A DNA stretch of 64,000 nt, taken from the NCBI GenBank assembly GCA_963823095.1, contig CAWGKI010000001.1:186001-250000 (forward strand). Reading direction: 5' to 3'. The notes beneath the pieces were generated by a model, which searched no databases, had not been told where the DNA came from, and was given only the letters and a program-made list of their open reading frames with translations. Made by a program: the position numbers and the translations under genes. This document shows, piece by piece, positions 52,931-60,862 of the stretch. The stretch's first letter is position 1, and each line of letters opens with the position of its first letter. The DNA comes from CAIVVT01 sp963823095. Lineage in GTDB: Bacteria > Acidobacteriota > Terriglobia > Bryobacterales > Bryobacteraceae.

Positions 52931-54145
52931 TTAAAAATGAATGAACGCCCCGCCGACGGCCGCTGCGGTCATGAGCAGAAAACCGAGGCTGACCCGGCGG
53001 GCAAATGACCCTCCGGCCGCAGTCCAGGCGATGGCGCCCTTCAGCACGAAATTGGCTGCGATGGAAATTACCACGCCAATCGCGGCCGGGGACTCCAGAA
53101 TCCGGCCGTCCTTCAACATTCCCGAAATCGAGAAAACCACGGAATCGGCATCGACCGAGCCGGCGATGGCGCTGGTGAGGTAGACGCCGCTCGCGCCTAG
53201 TTCCGCCACGCCGAAACGCGACGCGAATCGAATCGCCGCGAACAAAAGCCCGAACTTCAGAGCCGGTGTAAGACGGAACGGGTTGCTGACGGCGATGTGC
53301 GATTCCGCCAGCTCCGCGGTGTGCCGCCGGCCCAGAAGGAAGGCGCAGCCGATTCCGGTCACAGTCATGGCGATCAGCGCGGGCAGACAGTAGCGGGCCA
53401 GAACAGGCGAGGAAAGCATCAGCAGGACGAAAATGCGCGGTCCTTGCACCGAGTTCGACAGCAACGCCGCCTGTACGTAGGCCTGCGGATGCAGCGGGTC
53501 CTCGGAACAATCTTTGGCCAGCGCCGACGTGGACGCCGTGGTGGAGGCCAGCCCTCCAAGCAAGCCGGTGATGCGCAGTCCCTGCCCCTCTCCGAGAAAC
53601 TTCTGCAGGAAATAACCCAGCCATGAAATCGAGCAGACCAGGATGACGAAGATCCATATCTTGTGAGGATTCAGGAACCCATACGGCCCGTAGTCCACAT
53701 CCGGCAGAACCGGCAGGATGACGAAGATGACGGCCAGAAACCGCAGGGTGTCCTGATACTCGCGCTCGTTGACGACCTCCAAAAAGAACTTGCGCAGCAC
53801 GACCCGAGTTTCGAGCGTGAGCGTGAAGATAACGGTCAGCGCGATAGCCAGCGGCGCGCCGTAGGCGATTCCCCGAGTGGTGGTCAAAACGCTGAGCAAA
53901 AACGTGCCGACCGCGGCCAATTCGGTGGTTATGCCGGTACGGCCCGCGGTCTGGACGCGAAATACGACGATCAAAGCGGTGACAGCGAGCAGAGTGGCCG
54001 CCGTGATCCAGGCCACGCCGAGCAGGCCGCACAGCCCACCCGCCATAGCGATGGTGATGAAGTCGCGCAGCCCCGCGTGGCGCTCCACCTGGTCCGACTC
54101 GCGCTCGATGCCGACGACCAGACCGATCAGCAGCGCCTCGGCCAT
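52931..54145 (-). CDS. MgtC/SapB-like membrane protein with DUF4010
   Basis: About 404 residues from ATG 54145; a TTG upstream could add some ten residues. The N-terminal MgtC-like domain has MAEALLIGLVVGIERESDQV, LRDFITIAMAGGLCGLLGV and TGITTELAAVGTFLLSVLTT. The DUF4010 part has LPDVDYGPYGFLNPHKIWIF, ITGLLGGLASTTASTSALAK and GVYLTSAIAGSVDADSVVFS. There are about thirteen hydrophobic segments. The substrate or transport role is unknown; the family is linked loosely to cation homeostasis. Confidence 0.82.
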   Translation of the reverse strand: MAEALLIGLVVGIERESDQVERHAGLRDFITIAMAGGLCGLLGVAWITAATLLAVTALIVVFRVQTAGRTGITTELAAVGTFLLSVLTTTRGIAYGAPLAIALTVIFTLTLETRVVLRKFFLEVVNEREYQDTLRFLAVIFVILPVLPDVDYGPYGFLNPHKIWIFVILVCSISWLGYFLQKFLGEGQGLRITGLLGGLASTTASTSALAKDCSEDPLHPQAYVQAALLSNSVQGPRIFVLLMLSSPVLARYCLPALIAMTVTGIGCAFLLGRRHTAELAESHIAVSNPFRLTPALKFGLLFAAIRFASRFGVAELGASGVYLTSAIAGSVDADSVVFSISGMLKDGRILESPAAIGVVISIAANFVLKGAIAWTAAGGSFARRVSLGFLLMTAAAVGGAFIHF

Positions 54146-54445
54146 CGCGAGCCAGGCAGGATCTATGGGAGCCAAGTGGTTACCTCTGGGGCAGATTGTA
54201 TCGCTATCCAAGACTGCGATGGAGCGCTTGTTTTTAACTGCCTTCGTCAGACTCAATGATTGTTCGACCCTGCGAGTTCGCGTGCGGCCCGTCGTTATCG
54301 AATCCCGATGAGATCACCCAACGTGGTCGCGCGCGTTTCACAAAGACCAAAACACCATTCTGGACCAAAGTGTTATGCTAACGGCCGGCTCAGCTTGTCT
54401 TGCGAACCTGGCGTTGCCTGGACAATGCTCAAGGAGACTGCACGA

Positions 54446-56185
54446 ATGACACCTACACAGAACTGGCGCAGGTCCTTTGGGATGAACCTGCTTCTGCTGT
54501 ATGCCCTGATGCCGCTGGTGTTTTCAGTTTCACAACTAGAAGCCGCGACAAAGGCATATGGATTCATTGGAGCGGTAACCGCCCTGCCTGGCACTACCGG
54601 ACAGATCGGAGATTGGATGGTCGGTGGCAAAACCGTCCACGTTTCGTCAACCACTGTTTTCCCGGCCGGTGAGCCGGCATCCATTACAGTCGGGACGCTG
54701 GTGGACGTAGACGGCACGCTCAACGCCGACGGCACGGTCACCGCATCGAGCATTGCCGCCGTGCCCAAGCCACCGGTCAAGAGTTACGACTTCAGCGCAA
54801 CCGTCACGGCGCTGCCGGGAACATCAGGGCAAGTTGGCACTTGGGCCGTGGGCGGCAAGACCGTGGACGTTACTTCGTCCACGGTGTTTCCCGCCGGTCA
54901 ACTCGCGACCATCGCGGTCGGCAGTACGGTGGACGTCCATGGCATTCTGAATGCCGACGGCTCGATCACCGCTTTGCGAATCTCGCTTCAGGGAACGCCT
55001 CCTGGACCGCCCTCCAAGGGCTATGACCTTCAAGGGGCAGTCACGGCTCTGCCCGGAACCACCGATCAGATCGGCAATTGGACCGTTGCCGGCGTCACCG
55101 TGATCGTTTCCTCGACCACGCTATTTCCTGCCGGGCAGCCGGCTTCTATCACAGTCGGGACGCTGGTTGACGTGGACGGCACGCTCAACGCCGACGGCAC
55201 TGTCACAGCATCGAGCATTGCCGCGGAGCCCAAGCCGCCCGTCAAGCCGTACTTCTTCACAGGAACCGTCACGGCGTTGCCTGGAACATCCGGGCAAATC
55301 GGAAATTGGACGGTGGGCGGCAAGACGGTGAGTGTTACCGCATCCACGATGTTCCCATCTGGTCAACTGGCGACCATTGCGGTCGGCAGCGCGGTGGATG
55401 GCCTGGGCATTCTAAATGCGGACGGCTCGATCACTGCGTTGTGGATCGCACTACAGGGCATCCCTCCCACCAAAGGGTATGACGTTCACGGGGCAGTTAC
55501 GGCTCTGCCCGGAACCACTGGCCAGATCGGCGATTGGACCGTCGCGGGCGTCACCGTGATCGTCTCCGCGACCACAGTATTTCCCACTGGACAGCCGGCT
55601 TCCATCACAGTCGGAACGGTGGTGGACGTAAATGGCACGCTCAACGCCGACGGCACTGTCACCGCATCGAGAATTGCCGCCGAGCCCCAGCCACCCCCCA
55701 AGGGTTACGACTTCACTGGAACGGTCACGGCGCTACCCGGAACATCCGGTCAAATCGGCAATTGGACTGTAGGCGGCAAAACGGTGGACGTTACTTCGTC
55801 CACAGTGTTTCCCGCAGGTCAACTTGCCACCATTGTGGTCGGCAGCATGGTGGAGATCGACGGCGTTCTGAATGCGGACGGCTCGATCACCGCTTTGCGG
55901 ATCGCGATCCAGGGCACGCTTCCTGGACCGCCATCCAGAGGCCATGACCTCCATGGGGTAGTTACGTCTCTGCCTGGAACCACCGATCAGATCGGCAAGT
56001 GGACCGTTGCCGGCGTCACCGTGATCGTCTCCGCGGCCACTGTATTTCCGGCTGGACAGCCGGCTTCCATCACAGTTGGGACGCGAGTGGACGTAGACGG
56101 TACGCTCAATGCCGACGGCACGTTCACCGCGTCACGGATTGACGCCGTGTCGACGAACAATCACGTACATCGGCACTCTCACTGA
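54446..56185 (+). CDS. Secreted protein with seven DUF5666-like tandem repeats
   Basis: About 579 residues. The ATG at 54446 follows AAGGAG by nine bases and starts a leader (MNLLLLYALMPLVFSVSQLEA near residues 13-33). Seven 76- or 79-residue units follow. Each has the pattern VTALPGT(T/S)xQIGxW, VxVSxxTxFPAGQ, (A/V)TIxVGxxVDVxGxLNADG and a terminal VTAS(S/R)IA. Types alternate: T-units carry 'PGTT...VAGVTVIVS' and S-units 'PGTS...VGGKTVDVT'. This resembles DUF5666. A His-rich tail (NNHVHRHSH) ends the protein. Probably a cell-surface or secreted beta-repeat protein; function unknown. Confidence 0.82.
   Translation: MTPTQNWRRSFGMNLLLLYALMPLVFSVSQLEAATKAYGFIGAVTALPGTTGQIGDWMVGGKTVHVSSTTVFPAGEPASITVGTLVDVDGTLNADGTVTASSIAAVPKPPVKSYDFSATVTALPGTSGQVGTWAVGGKTVDVTSSTVFPAGQLATIAVGSTVDVHGILNADGSITALRISLQGTPPGPPSKGYDLQGAVTALPGTTDQIGNWTVAGVTVIVSSTTLFPAGQPASITVGTLVDVDGTLNADGTVTASSIAAEPKPPVKPYFFTGTVTALPGTSGQIGNWTVGGKTVSVTASTMFPSGQLATIAVGSAVDGLGILNADGSITALWIALQGIPPTKGYDVHGAVTALPGTTGQIGDWTVAGVTVIVSATTVFPTGQPASITVGTVVDVNGTLNADGTVTASRIAAEPQPPPKGYDFTGTVTALPGTSGQIGNWTVGGKTVDVTSSTVFPAGQLATIVVGSMVEIDGVLNADGSITALRIAIQGTLPGPPSRGHDLHGVVTSLPGTTDQIGKWTVAGVTVIVSAATVFPAGQPASITVGTRVDVDGTLNADGTFTASRIDAVSTNNHVHRHSH
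54551..56164 (+). repeat. Seven tandem coding repeats of 228 or 237 bp
   Basis: Units start at 54551, 54779, 55016, 55244, 55472, 55700 and 55937. Lengths are 228, 237, 228, 228, 228, 237 and 228 bases. Odd and even units are more alike to each other than to their neighbours, so the array probably grew by duplicating a two-unit block. Confidence 0.85.
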
Positions 56186-56291
56186 ACTGCTGGACTCAAG
56201 GCGGCAGCAAGAGGGAGAAAGGGGCCGGCAAGCGCCCAAAGCGACCACGAGGCCGGTCCGGCTGGGCGGCATTCGGGGATCCAAATCGGCA

Positions 56292-56330
56292 CACGGGAGC
56301 CAACTCGACATTGTCGAGTTGGCTCCCGTG
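56292..56330. repeat. 39-bp perfect palindrome
   Basis: CACGGGAGCCAACTCGACA is followed by one T and then by its exact reverse complement. This 19-bp perfect stem lies directly beside a truncated methyltransferase fragment, and could be a mobile-element scar or a very strong hairpin. Confidence 0.85.
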
Positions 56331-56343
56331 CGTGTGCTGGAAA

Positions 56344-56547
56344 ACACGGGAAGAATTCCTTCCAGGCGACGCGGCCGTTGCAGACGACGGCGCTAATGCC
56401 CCGCGGTTGATAGCCGGTGCCCCGATCAATAATAATGGTCGATCCGGGCACAACGCCCAGTCGCGCAACCAGTTCGGAATGCCGCAGGATGGCCACACTG
56501 GCTGGAGATTCCAGCCGGCCTGACATCCCGCGTGGGTTCATTCGTCT
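56344..56547 (-). pseudogene. Fragment of a methyltransferase gene, paralogous to 59170-59838
   Basis: The minus-strand frame reads RRMNPRGMSGRLESPASVAI, LRHSELVARLGVVPGSTIII, DRGTGYQPRGISAVVCNGRV and AWKEFFPCF. It aligns with the intact methyltransferase downstream (KMAQRLEAPARLANLQTAEL, VARLGIPSGSTVVDLGTGTG, GRVIAEDIFPDF). The SAM-binding DLGTGTG is altered to DRGTGYQ, and the rest of the domain is absent; the homology stops about 14 bases from the palindrome at 56330. This is a decayed partial copy. Confidence 0.65.
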
Positions 56548-56911
56548 CTTAATTCCGATTTGCTCCCCGCGCGACGCAGCATCAACCAATGGCCGCAGCA
56601 GTCCAGAGAGTGAGGAGAATTCGCACTCTGCCGTCCGAGATCGAGTAGCGCGTGCAGCGGGTTAAGGGCTCCGCAATGCGCGCATGAACCTGTAATGAGC
56701 CGCGGCCCGGATGCGGGACCTGCTAGTCGTACTGCCGCAGCGAGCGTTTGGCGCTTGTGCCAGAGACTTGAATCGGCGTTGGTCCCCACGTGAATTCTTT
56801 GTCCCGTGCGGCAGGACCGCATCCGCAGGAATGAGATGCCTCAGTATTCAGGAATCACTACACAGGAGTCGAGCGCAAATCCTGACCTGTCCCGATCCCG
56901 CGCAATTCGGC
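56548..56911. other. Intergenic stretch upstream of the BlaI gene
   Basis: No supported gene. One minus-strand frame (56538-56822) reads ITGSCAHCGALNPLHALLDL with a CAHC pair, a little like small zinc-binding proteins, but has no recognisable partner cysteines in the right place. It may be remnant sequence. Confidence 0.35.
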
Positions 56912-56940
56912 TTGACGTACGAAAGTCTTACTAGTAAGCT
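56912..56940 (+). promoter_or_regulatory. Promoter with palindromic operator for the BlaI/M56 pair
   Basis: TTGACG (56912-56917) and TAAGCT (56935-56940) are 17 bases apart. The palindrome CTTACTAGTAAG (56927-56938) overlaps the spacer and -10 element, where a BlaI/MecI repressor (operators with TACTA-type half sites) would block transcription. The ATG at 56949 is so close to the expected transcription start that the mRNA would be nearly leaderless. Confidence 0.55.
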
Positions 56941-56948
56941 CTTCGTAT

Positions 56949-57335
56949 ATGACGGATGAGCCACCCAGACCCACTGACGCGGAACTGGAAATCCTGACTG
57001 TGATTTGGAGTCTCGGACCGGCAACCGTCCGGGAAGTTCATGATTCGATCAACCGGCGGCGTCCGGCCCAATACAGCACGGTCCTGAAATTCTTGCAGAT
57101 CATGGCCGAAAAAGGCCTGGTGCTCCGCGACGAGAGCCAGCGAGCCCACGTCTACAAGGCGGCACGTCCGCGTGAATGGACCCAAAAACAACTCGCAGGG
57201 CACCTGCTAGAGCGTGCGTTCAGCGGGTCCGCCAAGGCGCTGCTGATGGGCGCGCTCTCGGCGCAAGAGGCTACGAAAGAAGAGTTGGCCGAGATGCATA
57301 AGCTTCTCGACGATTACCGCAAGGGGGGCGTATGA
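56949..57335 (+). CDS. BlaI/MecI/CopY-family repressor
   Basis: A 128-residue winged-helix repressor: PTDAELEILTVIWSLGPATV, REVHDSINRRRPAQYSTVLK FLQIMAEKGLVLRDE, then HVYKAARPREWTQKQLAGHL and a C-terminal dimerisation part (SAQEATKEELAEMHKLLDDY). In the paradigm the paired M56 sensor cleaves the repressor when activated. The ATG lies directly after a palindromic operator, so it probably represses its own operon. Its stop overlaps the start of the M56 gene (ATGA). Confidence 0.93.
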   Translation: MTDEPPRPTDAELEILTVIWSLGPATVREVHDSINRRRPAQYSTVLKFLQIMAEKGLVLRDESQRAHVYKAARPREWTQKQLAGHLLERAFSGSAKALLMGALSAQEATKEELAEMHKLLDDYRKGGV

Positions 57336-58884
57336 GGCACTGGGAACCGTATTGGCGTCTCCCGTGGCTGGAGCCATCGGCTGGGCGCTGCTTCATTCAC
57401 TCTGGGAGGGCGCTATCGTGGCGGCATTCCTCGCCGCCGTGCTCCTGGCGGTGCGTTCGCCGCGAGCCGCTACGCAGCGGCATGTCTGGCATTGCTCGCA
57501 GATCATTGGGGGATTCGTCTCCACCCTGGTTCGTGTTTGGCCAGAAGCTGTGCAATATGGACACACGGTGAGAACTTCCGCTTTCCCGGAATTGAGTCTC
57601 GGAGTCGGCGCGAATGCTCCCGGCTCTTACCATTCGAACCTTGACACCGTCGTCCCCTGGCTTGCGCTTTTTTGGATAGCGGGCGTCTGTATCTTCTACC
57701 TGTCTCAGGTGGCGGGCTGGGTATCGCTCCGCCGGTTAAGAAAGCGGGGAGTGTGTGCGCCGCCAGAGAAATGGATGGCAGTTGCCGCTGGTCTCGGGGC
57801 TCGACTGTGCATCTCACGGCAGGTTCTGCTGCTCGAGTCTTGTCTCGGGAATGTTCCGATGGTGCTCGGGCATTTCCGGCCCTTGATCCTCGTGCCGGTC
57901 GGAATGCTCGCCGGGTTGCCCGCATCGCAAGTGGAAGCCATTTTGCTCCACGAGTTGGCGCATATCCGCCGATGCGATTATCTGGTCAATCTCTTGCAGC
58001 GATGCGTTGAGGGCCTGTTGTTCTATCACCCCGCGGCGTGGTGGGTTTCCCGGGTCATTCGCGCGGAGCGCGAGAACTGCTGTGACGATGTGGTGGTCTC
58101 CATCAGCGGCAATCAGCACGAGTACGCTGTTGCTCTGACTGCGCTTGAACAAATTCGCTGCACAGGCCATGAGGTCGCCGTTGCCGCGACAGGAGGGAAT
58201 ATCGTGAAGCGTATCCGTCGTCTGCTGTATCCAGAAGGCCCGGCCGGCAGTTGGGCGCCCTTGGTCGCCGCTGCGTTGGTCGTCGCCACCGCCACAGTGG
58301 CACTGGCCGCCTGGCAATCGGACTCACCGCGTCAAACCGTCGCCACCGCCAGTGTGGCTTTGCTCGCCAGGCAATCGGAGCCGACCGCGCAGAATTCCAC
58401 CGGCGCACAGAAACAGGCGAACCGTGCTCGGGTGTTTTCCTTCGTCAATTGGGTGAACGAGGACGTGGTCTACATCATCACCAAGGAAGAGCGAACCGCA
58501 TACCAGAAGCTGACCACGGACGCAGAACGTGAAAAGTTCGTCGAGCAGTTCTGGCTGCGTCGCGACCCCACCCCGGACACGCCCCGGAACGAATTCAAGG
58601 AAGAACACTATCGCCGAATCGCTTATGCCAACACGCGCTTTGCAGGGGGCAAGGCGGGGTGGAAGACTGATCGAGGCCGAGTCTATATTCAGTCGGGACC
58701 GCCGGACGAGATTGAATCCCATCCTTCGGGCACGGCAGACAACCCGCCGTTCGAAGTTTGGCGCTATCGCTATATTGAGGGCATGGGGAAGGACGTGTCT
58801 TTCAAGTTCATCGACTCCACGCGAAATGGCGATTACGAACTTCGCGCATTCGGACAAGGCAATGGCTTGGAGTATAAACGCTAG
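57332..58884 (+). CDS. M56-family membrane metalloprotease (BlaR1-like) fused to a GWxTD domain, frameshifted at the N-terminus
   Basis: The ATG at 57332 overlaps the BlaI stop (ATGA) and starts MRHWEP; one missing base near 57350 (CCGTATT for a probable CCGGTATT) then shifts the frame. The rest continues LASPVAGAIGWALLHSLWEG AIVAAFLAAVL, further helices, and the protease core AILLHELAHIRRCDYLVNLL QRC with the HExxH-type zinc site, plus EREN CCDDVVV. After one more helix the C-terminal ~130 residues form a GWxTD domain (WVNEDVVYIITKEERTAYQK, EKFVEQFWLRRDPTPDTPRN, GRVYIQSGPPDEIESHPSG, EVWRYRYIEGMGKDVSFKFI). Instead of a penicillin-binding sensor it thus carries GWxTD. About 517 residues joined. 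Confidence 0.85.
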
Positions 58885-59019
58885 ACCCCGAATCGATTGC
58901 CGAGTCTCGGAGACAACACGCTCGTTGCCAAAGCAAGGATAGTGGGAAACGGACCGAGGCGCCCTAGTGTACGGCGTCATGCAGAACTACCATTATTGTT
59001 GGCGCTCAACGGTGCCAAT

Positions 59020-59127
59020 TGTGGGGCGGCTTGGTAAGCTGCGGCCGATTGTCAATCGGCATGGTGCGTTTCCCGGCAAAACTGCGGCGGTTGCCAACCG
59101 CCGAGCAGGATACCATCCTGCCCCACA
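59020..59127. repeat. 108-bp TGTGGGGC inverted-repeat element
   Basis: Ends TGTGGGGC and GCCCCACA form a perfect 8-bp inverted repeat. Inside are GCCGATTGTCAATCGGC and GGCGGTTGCCAACCGCC hairpins. It lies between the M56 gene and the methyltransferase and resembles the element at 44168. Confidence 0.65.
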
Positions 59128-59169
59128 CGATCTCGATAATCGATAGTATTTTGGACGCACTACAGTAGT

Positions 59170-59838
59170 TTAGTTTGCCTGGAACATCGCTATGTACTGC
59201 TTGTCCGGCGCATGGTCGCGCCGCCAGAGCAGCTTATATCCAGCAGCTTCGACCTCCTGGACTACTTGCTCGGCGCCGGCGCGAATGTGTTTCAATGCGA
59301 AATCCGGATCGCCTTCCATTGCGCCGCGCTTCTTGTGGTACTCGACGATGGCCAACCGCCCGCCGGGGCGTAAGCCGCGCTTGATTCCTGCCAGCATCTT
59401 CTCCGGGTAATCGAAATGATGATACGCGTCGAGGATGATCACCAGATCGGCGGCGCCGGCGGGCAATTTGGGATCTGTCTCCGTTCCAAGCACAAACTCC
59501 ACATTGGCAAGTTTGGCCGCCTGGGCACGTTCGCGAGCACGGTCGAGGAAATCGGGGAAGATGTCCTCCGCAATCACGCGCCCTTTAGCGCCGGCTGCCG
59601 CGCTGAGATCCTTGAGCAGATTGCCCGTTCCCGTGCCCAAGTCCACAACGGTCGATCCACTGGGGATGCCCAGCCGGGCAACCAGTTCCGCAGTCTGCAA
59701 GTTAGCCAACCGGGCCGGGGCCTCCAACCGCTGGGCCATCTTGGCTCGGTCTTCTTTGGTCTCGTAGGCCTGATTGGCTTCCTTGGCAACCTGGCTCCAG
59801 GCCGTGGCGGCTGCCAGGAGAATTAGGATGAATCGCAT
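59170..59838 (-). CDS. Secreted or membrane-associated class I SAM-dependent methyltransferase
   Basis: A 222-residue protein. The ATG at 59838 begins a signal peptide (MRFILILLAAATAWSQ), unusual for a SAM-dependent enzyme since SAM is cytoplasmic. The domain has QRLEAPARLANLQTAELVAR LGIPSGSTVVDLGTGTGNLL (motif I), VIAEDIFPDFLDRARERAQA, VEFVLGTETDPKLPAGAADL VIILDAYHHF, and GGRLAIVEYHKKRGAMEGDP. Homologues with leaders of this type are common in Acidobacteriota. Substrate unknown. A damaged partial copy lies at 56344-56547. Confidence 0.85.
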   Translation of the reverse strand: MRFILILLAAATAWSQVAKEANQAYETKEDRAKMAQRLEAPARLANLQTAELVARLGIPSGSTVVDLGTGTGNLLKDLSAAAGAKGRVIAEDIFPDFLDRARERAQAAKLANVEFVLGTETDPKLPAGAADLVIILDAYHHFDYPEKMLAGIKRGLRPGGRLAIVEYHKKRGAMEGDPDFALKHIRAGAEQVVQEVEAAGYKLLWRRDHAPDKQYIAMFQAN

Positions 59839-60016
59839 CGCACGCTCCGTGTACAGTAGATTGCGCGCCGGTCTTGCGAGATTCCGAAGATGTGAACGGC
59901 CGCGCTTGTGATAACTCATTTGAAATGTCCCGCCCCTAAAGGCGATACACAGTCTGTGCGGTTGAGAGTGCTGCACTGCGGTCCGCTGAACGAAAGTTCA
60001 CTCGGCTGCATTCTTC

Positions 60017-60862
60017 ATGTACCTCCTGTATTTGGATGATGCTGGTTCCCCCAGCAATGCTGACGAAGAGTACTTCGTTTTCGGGGGAATCTGCGTGTAT
60101 GAAGCGCAAGTCGATTGGTTCAGTCCTGAGCTTGACAAACTCGCAGATCCATACACAACAACCCGCAGGACGTTGAATTCCACGCATCCGCAATCTTCTC
60201 CCGGCAGGAAGAATGCTGGAAGAGCCTGACGAGGGACGAGGCCCGCGGCGTACTGAAAAGCGCTTTGAATGTGGTCGTCTCCAGCTATCAGACCGCGTGC
60301 CTGTTTGCCTGTGCGATTCACAAGAAGTCATTCCCTCAACAAGACCCCGTCGAACTTGCGTTCGAAGATCTTTGTCAACGATTCAATTTCTTCCTTATGC
60401 GCCAGCGGCAGCAGGGCGATCCGCAACGTGGGCTGCTGGTTCTTGACGAGACGAACCGCGAAACCTCCCTTCAAAAGCTCAGTCGAAAGTTTAGAAAAGA
60501 TGGGACCCGCTGGGGATCCCTGCGGAACATCGCCGACACACCGTTTTTTTGTGGATTCGCGGGCTTCGAGACTTGTATAGATTTCCGATCATGTCGCCTA
60601 TGCCGTTTCTCGCCGGTACAACACAGGCGATGCCCAGTATTTCGACATAATCGCTCCACGCTTCGACGATGCTGATGGAGTCATCCATGGCCTCGTTCAC
60701 AAGTGCGCGACCTACATGACTTGCACTTGCCCCGCATGTCTTAGTCGCCGATTGCGTCATCGGGCGCCAGATCCTGCCACGTCTCTAATGCCACCGGCAC
60801 TTATCCGGCGCCACCATGATGGTTGCCCAAACCTCAGACCATCCGGTAGACGGCCAGCGTAA
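60017..60862 (+). pseudogene. Broken DUF3800 gene
   Basis: The ATG at 60017 starts MYLLYLDDAGSPSNADEEYF VFGGI, a clear DUF3800 (RNase H-like) N-terminus with its DDAG acidic motif. Near 60155 the frame shifts (a missing base), then DVEFHASAIFSRQEECWKSL, SQ..VVSSYQTACLFACAIH and LLVLDETNRETSLQKLSRKF follow. A T7 run near 60544-60550 shifts it again, and in that frame RASRLV is followed by a TAG at 60578 where a Gln codon is expected (CAG to TAG). The C-terminal ISDHVAYAVSRRYNTGDAQY FDIIAPRFDDADGVIHGLVH continues beyond it. With two frameshifts and a nonsense codon it is probably dead; the exact end is uncertain. Confidence 0.7.

Noticed and set aside
53663..54259. Plus-strand frame of 198 codons (Gln/Asp-rich)
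   Set aside because: Antisense to the MgtC-like membrane protein; its odd composition reflects the complement of hydrophobic codons.
54779..55471. CRISPR-like regular repeats
   Set aside because: The periodicity is 228/237 bases and lies within a coding frame; these are protein repeats, not CRISPR.
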